A stretch of DNA of 64,000 nt from G963667855 sp963667855. GTDB lineage: Bacteria > Planctomycetota > Phycisphaerae > UBA1845. A program made the translations under genes and the position numbers. The notes under the pieces were generated by a model. That model ran no database searches. It was not told where the DNA came from and worked only from the letters and a program-made list of their open reading frames with translations. The stretch is taken from positions 1 through 64,000 of the forward strand of contig CAXXKI010000029.1 in NCBI GenBank assembly GCA_963667855.2, read 5' to 3'. Shown piece after piece: positions 28,711 through 36,904 of this stretch; position 1 is the stretch's first letter, and every line of letters begins with the position of its first letter.

Positions 28711-29499
28711 ATGCGAGTAGTCCTTTTCTGCAATAATTGGGTCGGGTGGCAAATCACACAGTGGCTCAAGAAGAAAGATGATCAAATCGTAGCCCTGGTC
28801 GTTCACCCCGCCAACTGTGCTACCATGAGGGAGGAAATAATCAGCTCCGCTGCGCTCGATCCGGAATTGGTCTTTGACGGTTCAGAACTCAATCACAAAG
28901 ACACGCTGGGGAAAATCAAAGCTCTCTCACCCGACATGGGAGTATCAGCTCTATTCAACTATATTCTGAAACCTGAATACCTCGATTTGTTTCCCAGGGG
29001 CGTAATCAATCTTCACCCGGCGTATCTCCCTTACAACCGGGGGCAATACCCGAACGTCTGGAGCATAGTAGAGGAGACACAGGCCGGCGTTACCCTGCAC
29101 TACATGGACAAATGTATCGATACCGGGGACATAATCGCTCAACGAAAAGTAGCAACCGAACCAATAGACACGGGCGAAACATTATACCGCAAACTGGAAC
29201 AGGCCTGTGTGAATTTATTCACAGAAACCTGGCCCTCGATACATGCCTGCAACGCCCCTCGCCAGCCTCAAATCAGCGATTCTGGTACCTGCCACCGCAC
29301 GAAAGACGTCGAAAAAATCGACGAAATCGAATTGGATAAAAAATACCTTGCCAAAGATTTGATCAACATCATCCGAGCGCGTACTTTTCTACCATATAAG
29401 GGGGCGTATTTTGTTAGCGAAGGCCGAAAGGTTTACCTTCGCCTTCAACTCGAATATGAGGAAGGAGTTACGGCGGATGAGCAGCACCATAAGCATTAA
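28711..29499 (+). CDS. Formyltransferase-fold protein (probable sugar N-formyltransferase)
   Basis: 262 residues. The fold is that of methionyl-tRNA formyltransferase and sugar N-formyltransferases: catalytic Asn100 and His102 in GVINLHPAYLPYNRG, and the Asp loop in YMDKCIDTGDIIAQ. It uses N10-formyl-tetrahydrofolate. It is shorter than tRNA formyltransferase and lacks the tRNA-binding C-terminal domain; a short C-terminal extension (LINIIRARTFLPYKGAYF) resembles those of sugar enzymes. It sits between pseG and pseI, where PseH N-acetyltransferase is commonly found and is otherwise missing, so it may formylate an amine of the Pse precursor. The stop codon lies 23 bases inside pseI. Confidence 0.88.
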   Translation: MRVVLFCNNWVGWQITQWLKKKDDQIVALVVHPANCATMREEIISSAALDPELVFDGSELNHKDTLGKIKALSPDMGVSALFNYILKPEYLDLFPRGVINLHPAYLPYNRGQYPNVWSIVEETQAGVTLHYMDKCIDTGDIIAQRKVATEPIDTGETLYRKLEQACVNLFTETWPSIHACNAPRQPQISDSGTCHRTKDVEKIDEIELDKKYLAKDLINIIRARTFLPYKGAYFVSEGRKVYLRLQLEYEEGVTADEQHHKH

Positions 29500-30538
29500 T
29501 GGTCGGAAGGTCGGCAAAGGGTATCCTGTATATATCGTCGCAGAGATTTCCGCTAACCATAATCAGGATATTGACCGGGCGGCCGCCATAATCAAAGCGG
29601 CTAAACAAGCCGGTGCGGACGCCGTTAAGCTGCAGACATATACTCCGGACACGCTCACTATCGACTGTAACAACGAGCATTTCACCATTGGCGCGGGAAC
29701 ACCCTGGGAAGGACAGAAGCTATACGACCTGTATGGGGAGGCCTACACCCCCTGGGATTGGCATGGAAAACTCAAGGAGATCGCCGAAGAGGAAGGGCTC
29801 GATCTGTTCTCCACTCCTTTCGATAACACTGCCGTTGAATTCCTGGAAAATCTTAACCTACCGGCTTACAAGGTCGCGTCGTTTGAAATCGTGGACCTCG
29901 CCCTGATTCGTCGAATCGCCCAAACGGGCAAACCAATGATCATCTCCACGGGGATGGCCAACTTTGAAGAAATCGAAGAAGCGGTAAATACCGCCCGAGA
30001 AAGCGGCGCTAAGGAGATAATCCTGCTCAAATGCACGAGCGCCTATCCCGCCAAGCCCGAAGAGATGAACCTTAAAACCATCGTGGACATGGCCGAACGT
30101 CTGAACGTTCCGGTCGGACTGTCAGACCACACCCTGGGACTAACTATCCCGATAGTGGGTGTCGCACTCGGCGCCAGCCTGGTTGAGAAACACCTGGCAC
30201 TCTCCCGATACGTGCCGGGTCCCGACAGTGCTTTTTCCATGGAGCCGGATGAATTCAAAGCCATGGTCGAAGCCATCCGCGTTGCGGAAAAATCCATCGG
30301 AGAGGTGCGTTATGAAATAACCAAAAGCGAGCGAGCCAACCAGGTGTTCCGCCGCTCTTTGTTCGTAACCGATAAAATAAACAAGGGCGATAAATTCACC
30401 GAGCAAAACACGCGATGTATCCGCCCAGGTTTCGGCCTGGCTCCCAAACATCTGCCGGAGATCCTGGGAAAACAGGCAACACAGGACATCGCCCGCGGAA
30501 CCCCCCTGGCCTGGGACATGGTTGAAGGGGTAAAATGA
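29477..30538 (+). CDS. pseI: Pseudaminic acid synthase (NeuB family)
   Basis: 353 residues from the ATG at 29477, which has GAAGGAG nine bases upstream. Condenses the 6-deoxy-diamino hexose with phosphoenolpyruvate. NeuB core: PVYIVAEISANHNQDIDRA, GADAVKLQTYTPDT, LDLFSTPFDNTAVEFL, PAYKVASFEI, MIISTGMAN, LLKCTSAYP and GLSDHTLG. A C-terminal SAF (antifreeze-like) domain begins near RRSLFVTDKINKGD and includes RCIRPGFGL. PseI rather than NeuB or LegI is favoured by the neighbours pseB, pseC and pseG. It is followed after 47 bp by the E1-alpha gene. Confidence 0.94.
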   Translation: MSSTISINGRKVGKGYPVYIVAEISANHNQDIDRAAAIIKAAKQAGADAVKLQTYTPDTLTIDCNNEHFTIGAGTPWEGQKLYDLYGEAYTPWDWHGKLKEIAEEEGLDLFSTPFDNTAVEFLENLNLPAYKVASFEIVDLALIRRIAQTGKPMIISTGMANFEEIEEAVNTARESGAKEIILLKCTSAYPAKPEEMNLKTIVDMAERLNVPVGLSDHTLGLTIPIVGVALGASLVEKHLALSRYVPGPDSAFSMEPDEFKAMVEAIRVAEKSIGEVRYEITKSERANQVFRRSLFVTDKINKGDKFTEQNTRCIRPGFGLAPKHLPEILGKQATQDIARGTPLAWDMVEGVK

Positions 30539-30585
30539 CCTGCTGGTTTCCGCGCCCCAGCTTGTTCTGGATATAGTGGTGATTG

Positions 30586-31503
30586 ATGGATACTTCAAAA
30601 AACAATATCACTGCTCTCCGGGAACGCCTCTATCACAAGATGGTACTCATCCGCCGCTTCGAGCAGCGACTGTTTGAACTTTTCGCTCTCGGGGAGCTGG
30701 CCGGTACTACTCACGCCTGTATCGGACAGGAGGCCATCGCCGCAGCAGTAACCGACCACCTCGCATCTGAAGATATAGTTGTAAGTAATCATCGCTGCCA
30801 CGGACACTACCTGGCTAAAACCGGCGACGCAACCGGCCTGCTGGCAGAGCTGATGGGAAAAACAGGAGGAATCTGCCAGGGACGAGGTGGCAGCCAGCAT
30901 CTTTGCGGAGACAACTTCTACACCAACGGTGTGCAGGGCAACATGGTCCCCGTTGCGGCCGGGATGGCCTATGCCGAAAAGCGCAAAAAAACAGGAGCCA
31001 TAGCCACCCTGTTCATCGGCGATGGAACCATGGGACAGGGGATAGTATACGAGACATTCAACCTTATCTCCCTCTGGAATATTCCGCTTCTGATCGTCAT
31101 TGAAAATAACCAATACGCACAAACCACCCCGCTGCGGCTGAATTTCGCCGGAGACTTCTGCCGACGCGCCCAGGCATTTGCCCTGTCGGCCGGTGAAGTG
31201 GAATCCAACGATGCGGAGTTATTGCATAAGCGGTTCGCGGGCCTGATTCATAACGTTCGCGCTAAAGGTAAACCACATGTCGAAGTGGTACATACCTATC
31301 GCTACTGCCCACATAGCACCGGAAATGATTTTCGCAATCCAGAGGAGATCGATACCTGGCGAGAGAAAGACCCGCTGATGATCCTTGGCAATAGAATTGA
31401 TGCTTCAACCTGCAGAAGCATCGAAGAAAAAGCGGCCAATGAAATAACTAACTCGGAAATAACCGCAAGGGAAATGCCATTGGCCGATTGGAGTACCTGC
31501 TGA
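30586..31503 (+). CDS. 2-oxoacid dehydrogenase-type E1 component, alpha subunit
   Basis: 305 residues from the ATG at 30586. It belongs to the thiamine-diphosphate E1-alpha family (pyruvate, acetoin and branched-chain dehydrogenases). Visible blocks: MVLIRRFEQRLFEL, GTTHACIGQEAIAAAV, SNHRCHGHYLAKTGD, GRGGSQHL, and the ThDP motif from IGDGTMGQGIVYE to IENNQYA (GDG about 28 residues before the NN). It would decarboxylate a 2-oxoacid and pass the acyl group to a lipoyl lysine. Location inside a Pse operon rather than with E2, E3 or central-metabolism genes is very unusual. Its stop overlaps the E1-beta start (TGATG). Confidence 0.92.
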   Translation: MDTSKNNITALRERLYHKMVLIRRFEQRLFELFALGELAGTTHACIGQEAIAAAVTDHLASEDIVVSNHRCHGHYLAKTGDATGLLAELMGKTGGICQGRGGSQHLCGDNFYTNGVQGNMVPVAAGMAYAEKRKKTGAIATLFIGDGTMGQGIVYETFNLISLWNIPLLIVIENNQYAQTTPLRLNFAGDFCRRAQAFALSAGEVESNDAELLHKRFAGLIHNVRAKGKPHVEVVHTYRYCPHSTGNDFRNPEEIDTWREKDPLMILGNRIDASTCRSIEEKAANEITNSEITAREMPLADWSTC

Positions 31504-32527
31504 TGCGATACGCGGAGTCCATTAATCTCGCCCTGCACGACCTGATGCAGACTGATGATCGCGTATTCGTTCTTGGCGAAGACATTCTCGACCCGTACGG
31601 CGGGGCATTCAAGGTTACTCGGGGATTATCCACAAAGTTTCCCGATCGCGTCTTAACCACGCCGATCAGCGAGGCGGCCCATCACCGGTTTCGCCAGCGG
31701 AATGGCTATGCGCGGATTCAAACCGATACTGGAAATCATGTTTGGGGATTTTCTCACCCTTTGTACGGATCAGCTTGTAAACGGTGCGGGAAAATTCGCC
31801 TGGATGTACAACGGAAAAGTGAAAGTCCCCCTGACTATTCGTACTCCGATGGGAGGCCGGCGCGGATACGGGCCAACCCCATAGCCAGACTCTGGAGTCT
31901 CTGTTTCTCAACGTGCCGGGTTTGACCATAGCCGCCCCCAGTCATCTCCATAACCCGGGCATGATTCTCTCTGGTATTGTCTCCGAATCCCAATCGCCGA
32001 CCTTGTTTATCGAAAACAAGCTGCTTTACGCGGAAGAACTCCTTACGCCGGATAACCCAAGAAAGACAGGCGATTTCTTTACCGGAATAATATCGAACAG
32101 TTCGCCTGTTTTCCCAACGGTCACCCTCTCTCTTGCTGAAAACGCCAGTGCGGATGTCCTGCTGATTACCTACGGCGGCATGACACCTCTCGCTATGGAG
32201 GCAGCGTATAACCTCTTCATGGAAGAGGAGATTGTTGTCAAATTAGCAATTCCGTCTCTGGTCAAACCGTTTCCCATTGAAGATTGCCTGGCTTGTATTA
32301 CGGAAAATACTCATGCAGTCATCGCGGAAGAAGGTTACGCGTCGGCCGGCTGGGCGGCAACTTCCGCTGCAGCACTTTCCGCCGGAGCTTTTACTTCGCT
32401 AGCCGGTCCCGTTGAATACGTTGGTGCAAAAGATCTACCCATTCCCAGCGCAAAACATCTGGAAAACGAAATCCTTCCACAAGTAAAACACCTGGAAGCA
32501 GCTATCAGGAAGGTATTATCGAGGTAA
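31503..32527 (+). CDS. 2-oxoacid dehydrogenase-type E1 component, beta subunit (two compensable frameshifts)
   Basis: As read, the frame is broken twice. Removing one C from CCC at about 31678-31680 turns SEAAH into SEAAITGFASGMAMRGFKP. Removing one C from CCCC at about 31877-31880 turns GYGPTP-stop into GYGPTHSQTLESLFLNVPG. The corrected protein is about 340 residues, normal for E1-beta: MRYAESINLALHDLMQTD, RVFVLGEDILDPYGG, FGDFLTLCTDQLVN, KVPLTIRTPMGG, and a C-terminal transketolase-C part (LITYGGMTPLAMEAA, VIAEEGYASAGWAA). Both breaks lie in C runs and leave conserved sequence on both sides, so sequence error is more likely than gene death. Starts coupled to E1-alpha; the lipoyl/beta-helix gene follows 3 bp later. 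Confidence 0.88.
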
Positions 32528-32530
32528 CCC

Positions 32531-34015
32531 ATGAGCAGAGAGATTATCTACCTGAATGTCCCCCGCACCGGAGTGAATGACGAAAAAGCCACACTCGTCG
32601 AATGGTACACTCCGAATGAATCGCAGGTCACAGCTGGCCAGCTGGTCTGCGCTATGGAAACTACCAAAAGCGTCTTTGAAGTAGAAGCGTCCGGCCCCGG
32701 TTTCATTCTACACATGGCCAAAGCCGGTGATGATATACCGGTTGGAGGCAACATAGCCCTGATCGGTCCCGATCTTAACGCATTGAAAAAAACTCAAACT
32801 ACCAAAGTTACAACGGAAAAAACGACAACAAAAGCAACAAAAAAAGCTCTAGCGCTGGCCCAACAACTCTCCGTGGATATCGACGATATTGCGTCTAAGG
32901 GAATCATTACCGAAGAGGATGTGCGTAAACACGCAGAACACGCCTGCGACAATAAACACCTTGACGATTGGGTGACATATCCGACAAAGGATGAACCGGG
33001 GTTTCTCGATCTCGACTTCCTAAAGAAGCTACAGGCAAACGAACACTTCGCGAACCTCGACTCCGAGTCGAAGGTAAACGAGTATCGAAAATTCGGCGCG
33101 GAAATAGCCGACGGCGTAACTATCGGCAAGGGGACTATTATCTTCAGCCCTGTAATCCGACTCGGCAAGGACGCGATAATAGGCCAAAACTGCCACATTA
33201 AAACCGAACGGTTCGTACTCGGCAGAATGTCTGTCATTGGCAATAACGCTCAAATCGCCACCAGGGAAGTTATCATCGGCGATGTGCTTTTTTCCGGCAA
33301 CGACATCATGATCGGTGGCGGAGGAGCATGGGGACCTCGCTCCTGTCTCAAAGTCGGCGACTCGTGCCTGATCTCCAGCCACTGCCTGATCAACACCGCC
33401 GAACCCGTAACCCTCGGTAACGAAATTGGTTTAAGTCCCAAGGTGCAACTGTTCACTCACAGCCATTGGCAGGATATTCTCAAAGGCTACAGCGATCATC
33501 ACGGTGCTATCACCATCGAAGACGAGGTTTACATCACCGGCAACTGCCTGGTTGTTCCCGGTACTAAACTTGGACGGGGCTCCTGCGTCCTGGCAAACTC
33601 GGTGGTGTCCAGCGACGTCGAACCCTATGCGGTCGTCTCCGGCGTACCGGCAAAAGTCGTCTCCAGAATCAAAACCGATCTATCCCGTCAGCAACAGGAT
33701 CGTATCGTCCGCCGGTTCATGGACGAACTGCACGAACTGCTCCGCTTCCGCAAACTTGACGAGGATAAAGTCGTTTACACACAAACATTCGACGCAGCTT
33801 TAAAACCTGACGCACAAGTTGTATTAACCTTTGAAACGCTTAATATGCCAGGTTCGCCGGATAAGTTCGTAGTGTTTGACCTTACCGAGCGCCGGCTTTA
33901 TGGTGAACAAAACCGCCTGTCTGACGAGGTGAGAAACTTCCTCCGCAGAAAAGGAATAAGGTTTAAACCTATATACTGGAGATACGAACACGACAAGGAT
34001 CTGTACGTACAGTAG
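32531..34015 (+). CDS. Lipoyl domain - E3-binding domain - left-handed beta-helix acyltransferase fusion
   Basis: 494 residues with an order of domains I do not recognise from a described protein. Residues 1-82 form a lipoyl domain with the lipoyl lysine Lys46 in CAMETTKSVFEVEA. A Lys/Thr-rich flexible linker (about 83-103) leads to a peripheral-subunit-binding domain (about 104-140; LALAQQLSVDIDDIASKG, IITEEDVRKHAE). In place of the E2 catalytic domain comes a hexapeptide-repeat left-handed beta-helix (about 190-400; IADGVTIGKGTIIFSP, IGNNAQIATREVIIGD, LGRGSCVLANSVVSSDVEPY) with the usual active-site His in LFTHSHW and AVVSGVPAKVV. A C-terminal 90-residue tail is unassigned. Inference: acyl groups made by E1 on Lys46 are handed directly to a sugar by the beta-helix, with E3 recruited by the binding domain. 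No E3 gene is in the window. Confidence 0.87.
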   Translation: MSREIIYLNVPRTGVNDEKATLVEWYTPNESQVTAGQLVCAMETTKSVFEVEASGPGFILHMAKAGDDIPVGGNIALIGPDLNALKKTQTTKVTTEKTTTKATKKALALAQQLSVDIDDIASKGIITEEDVRKHAEHACDNKHLDDWVTYPTKDEPGFLDLDFLKKLQANEHFANLDSESKVNEYRKFGAEIADGVTIGKGTIIFSPVIRLGKDAIIGQNCHIKTERFVLGRMSVIGNNAQIATREVIIGDVLFSGNDIMIGGGGAWGPRSCLKVGDSCLISSHCLINTAEPVTLGNEIGLSPKVQLFTHSHWQDILKGYSDHHGAITIEDEVYITGNCLVVPGTKLGRGSCVLANSVVSSDVEPYAVVSGVPAKVVSRIKTDLSRQQQDRIVRRFMDELHELLRFRKLDEDKVVYTQTFDAALKPDAQVVLTFETLNMPGSPDKFVVFDLTERRLYGEQNRLSDEVRNFLRRKGIRFKPIYWRYEHDKDLYVQ

Positions 34016-34067
34016 AATCTCCTTGACAGTACAGTTGCTTGAAACACACGATTAATGGAGAATGGCC

Positions 34068-34769
34068 GTGCGAAAATTCTCAACAACCGACCAGGAATTC
34101 TTCGACCAGCGCACTAAGCTGGCTCAGGAATACAATGACGCGGATTTCTGGTTTATTGCCGATAACTGGCCGCTCTTTGCCGGATCGGTGAATATCGCCC
34201 GCTTCCTGGCTACCTATGAACTTGCCAAAAAGGCAATCGACTTACCCGGGCATTTCTGCGAACTCGGTTGCTGGAACGGCACCAACCTCCTTTTCCTGGC
34301 AAAAATCGTGGCCATCCTCAAACCACAGGCATTAACCGAGGTAGTCGGCTTCGACTCCTTCCAGGGGCTGGAAACATTCGACGGTCAAAAAGACCCCTCC
34401 GACAAAACCGCCGGCCGGTATAAAGGCAATATCAACCTCCTTGAGGATGCGTTAAAGCTCCACAAACTTAACGATTTCGTTCACCTGGTTAAAGGCGATG
34501 TCGAAGACACCCTGCCCCGATTCGTTGAAGAGCGAAAAGACATACGCTTTGCATTCATCTACGTTGATCTGGATCTGTATAAACCGGTCAAAAAGACTAT
34601 TGAACTGCTTTACGACAAGCTGCTGACCGGCGGCATAATGGTTTTCGATGAATACAACATGCCGGATTGGCCCGGAGAAACCAGTGCCGTTCACGATGTG
34701 CTCGGCGATAACGTCAAACTCCATTCTGTCCCCAATACCAGGCAACCGACAGCCTATATCATCAAGTAG
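34068..34769 (+). CDS. TylF/MycF-type SAM methyltransferase
   Basis: 233 residues from the GTG at 34068, which has GGAG seven bases upstream; an ATG two codons earlier is only one base from that site. Motif I is GHFCELGCWNGTNLLFLAKI, then VVGFDSFQGLETF, VHLVKGDVEDTLPRF and the metal-binding type IYVDLDLYKPVKKTIELLYD with GGIMVFDEYNMPDWPGE. Members O-methylate sugars in macrolides and surface glycans and need Mg2+. It fits methylation of a sugar in this glycan. Confidence 0.88.
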   Translation: MRKFSTTDQEFFDQRTKLAQEYNDADFWFIADNWPLFAGSVNIARFLATYELAKKAIDLPGHFCELGCWNGTNLLFLAKIVAILKPQALTEVVGFDSFQGLETFDGQKDPSDKTAGRYKGNINLLEDALKLHKLNDFVHLVKGDVEDTLPRFVEERKDIRFAFIYVDLDLYKPVKKTIELLYDKLLTGGIMVFDEYNMPDWPGETSAVHDVLGDNVKLHSVPNTRQPTAYIIK

Positions 34770-34781
34770 AGGTTAACCACC

Positions 34782-35483
34782 ATGAGTGAAATCCTTGTAA
34801 TCGCCGCTCATCCTGACGATGAAGTTCTCGGCTGCGGCGGCACTATCGCCAAGCTCGCCGCCATAGGACACTACATATCTGTCGCTATTCTAGGGGAAGG
34901 ATCAACCTCCCGGGCAACACAACGAGAGAATGCCGATACTGAACTCGTCGAACAACTGAAACTGCAAAGCCAAAGAGTCGCCGACATACTCGGTTCTTCC
35001 CAGATATTCAACTTCGACCTGCCCGACAACCGCTTCGATACCCTGCATCTCCTCGACATAGTCAAACTGATAGAAAACGTTCTGCAGGAAACCTCGCCGG
35101 AAATTGTTTACACCCACCATCACGGCGATTTGAATATCGATCACCAGATCGTCCACCGGGCAACCTTAACCGCAACCAGACCCGCACCCGGCCAACCGGT
35201 TCGCGAAGTCTACACCTACGAAGTCCCCTCCTCCACCGAATGGAGTTTTCATCAAAACGATAACTGCTTCACGCCAAACGTATTCGTCGACATAACCGAC
35301 ACGCTGGCAACCAAGATCGAAGCCCTGGCCGTGTACGACAGCGAAACCAGGTCTTTTCCCCACCCTCGCAGCAGCGAGGCAATAACCGCTACCGCAAAAA
35401 AATGGGGCAGTGTTTCCGGTTTGAACGCGGCTGAGGCTTTTCAACTGGTTCGTTCCATACGTAAAACCGGTAACCTGTCATGA
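34782..35483 (+). CDS. PIG-L/LmbE-family N-deacetylase
   Basis: 233 residues. The zinc motif AHPDDE (residues 9-14) opens the protein in LVIAAHPDDEVLGCGG, and the second zinc motif is YTHHHGDLNIDHQIVHRA. The family removes N-acetyl groups from amino sugars. In this operon it could free an amine for acylation by the formyltransferase or the lipoyl/beta-helix protein, or trim the acyl pattern of the finished sugar. The stop overlaps the hisH start by four bases, tying it to the amidino-forming genes. Confidence 0.92.
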   Translation: MSEILVIAAHPDDEVLGCGGTIAKLAAIGHYISVAILGEGSTSRATQRENADTELVEQLKLQSQRVADILGSSQIFNFDLPDNRFDTLHLLDIVKLIENVLQETSPEIVYTHHHGDLNIDHQIVHRATLTATRPAPGQPVREVYTYEVPSSTEWSFHQNDNCFTPNVFVDITDTLATKIEALAVYDSETRSFPHPRSSEAITATAKKWGSVSGLNAAEAFQLVRSIRKTGNLS

Positions 35484-36100
35484 GTACGGCCATCGTAGAT
35501 TGCGGGATGGGCAATATAAGCTCCGTGGCCAACGCGGTTACCGCCATCAGTAAACCGCCGATTATCGCAACAACCCCCCACCAACTGGATTCGGCCGACA
35601 GAGTCATACTCCCCGGAGTCGGAGCTTTCGCCGATGGTATGCATAACCTCCAAGCCGGCGGTTGGATAGAGGCTTTGGAAAAACACGTGCGCATAAAAGG
35701 TAAACCGCTGCTCGGTATCTGCCTGGGCATGCAACTGCTCGCCACTACCGGAACCGAACACCGCCACCATCAGGGTTTGAACTGGATCCCCGGAACAGTA
35801 ATACGCTTGGAATCTTCCGACCCCAACATCAGGATTCCCCACATTGGCTGGAACGAGGTCTGCGTCAAGCAGGAAACGGGCCTCTACAAAAACTGCCCGG
35901 AAAAACCGTGCTTTTACTTCGTACATAGCTACGCCCTCTGCCCGGACAACAAAGACATAATCACCGGAACCTGCAACCATGGCGCAGAATTCGCCGCCAG
36001 CATCGAATGCGAAAACATATGGGCAACCCAATACCACCTGGAGAAAAGTCAGAAAGTGGGGTTAACCGTATTGAGTAATTTCCTGAATCAAAAGGCATAG
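35480..36100 (+). CDS. hisH: HisH-like glutamine amidotransferase of an acetamidino-modification system
   Basis: 206 residues, class I glutaminase: nucleophile Cys in LLGICLGMQLLA, His and Glu in ATQYHLEKSQK (a Leu replaces the usual Pro of HPE), and IPHIGWNEV. It releases ammonia from glutamine for the HisF-like partner. It stands next to a HisF2 and a WbuX-type gene and away from any other his gene, so it belongs to the sugar amidotransferase trio rather than histidine synthesis. Confidence 0.9.
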   Translation: MSTAIVDCGMGNISSVANAVTAISKPPIIATTPHQLDSADRVILPGVGAFADGMHNLQAGGWIEALEKHVRIKGKPLLGICLGMQLLATTGTEHRHHQGLNWIPGTVIRLESSDPNIRIPHIGWNEVCVKQETGLYKNCPEKPCFYFVHSYALCPDNKDIITGTCNHGAEFAASIECENIWATQYHLEKSQKVGLTVLSNFLNQKA

Positions 36101-36104
36101 CATC

Positions 36105-36893
36105 GTGGTAAAGAAAAGGCTTATTCCGGTCCTGCTCCTGCAAAACGGACAACTCGTGCGCAGTGAACTGTTCAAGATCCACCAGATAATCGGCGACCCC
36201 ATCCACGAAGTCGAACGCTTCAACCAGTGGAATGTTGACGAACTCATCTACCTCGATATTACCCGTAACGGACAATACGCCAGCCGCCGCCCGGACCATA
36301 AGTCTTCCGGCTTTGAAGATCCCCTGCAGATCCTTGACGCCGTAAGTAAAACATGTTTCATGCCCCTTACCTGGGGCGGAAGAATCCGCACCATCGAAGA
36401 CATGCGCGTCCGGTTCAACCGAGGGGCCGACAAGATCACCATCAACTCCGCGGCCATCGACAACCCCGAGTTAATTACCCAAGCCGCCCGCGCCTTCGGC
36501 AGTCAGGCCATCGTGGTCAGCATCGATTGCATCCGCCACCCGGACAACACCACCGAGGTAGTCGCCAACGGCGGTCAGGAAGGAACCGGCCTGGTACCGG
36601 GCGACTGGGCTCGCCAGGCCGAAGGAAACGGCGCAGGCGAAATCCTTCTCCAGTCAATCGACAGAGACGGCACCGGAAAAGGTTACGATCTCGAACTTAT
36701 CCAGGAAGTGGCTGGTACTGTAACCATTCCTGTTATAGCCTGTAGCGGGGTAGGAACCTACGAACACTACTCCAAAGGTATAAAAGCTGGCGCAGCCGCT
36801 GTCGCCGCCGCTAACATCTGGCATTTTAAGGAGCTTTCGGACAGAAACGGAAAACGCGCACTCGCCCGAGCCGGTGTAGACGTCCGAATGTAA
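36105..36893 (+). CDS. hisF: AglZ/HisF2-family acetamidino modification protein
   Basis: 262 residues, HisF-like (beta/alpha)8 barrel. The first catalytic Asp of true cyclases (CLDVxDG) is missing: the matching segment here reads RLIPVLLLQNGQLVRS. The second Asp is kept in VVSIDCIRH. This pattern fits a barrel that only channels ammonia and no longer makes imidazole-glycerol phosphate. Partners are the HisH just upstream (4-bp gap) and the WbuX-type amidotransferase just downstream. Confidence 0.9.
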   Translation: MVKKRLIPVLLLQNGQLVRSELFKIHQIIGDPIHEVERFNQWNVDELIYLDITRNGQYASRRPDHKSSGFEDPLQILDAVSKTCFMPLTWGGRIRTIEDMRVRFNRGADKITINSAAIDNPELITQAARAFGSQAIVVSIDCIRHPDNTTEVVANGGQEGTGLVPGDWARQAEGNGAGEILLQSIDRDGTGKGYDLELIQEVAGTVTIPVIACSGVGTYEHYSKGIKAGAAAVAAANIWHFKELSDRNGKRALARAGVDVRM

Positions 36894-36904
36894 GGAAGTA
36901 AGTA

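Noticed and set aside
30586..32527. E1-alpha/E1-beta as the ordinary pyruvate dehydrogenase of central metabolism
   Set aside because: No E3 or normal E2 is present, the genes are embedded and coupled in a sugar operon, and the lipoyl partner lacks a CAT domain.
31503..32527. Programmed frameshifting in E1-beta
   Set aside because: Two separate one-base insertions in C runs, no slippery heptamer or stimulating structure was seen, and similar indels occur in three unrelated genes.
35480..36893. hisH-hisF as part of histidine biosynthesis
   Set aside because: No other his genes are near, the HisF copy lacks the first catalytic Asp, and a WbuX-type amidotransferase follows directly.
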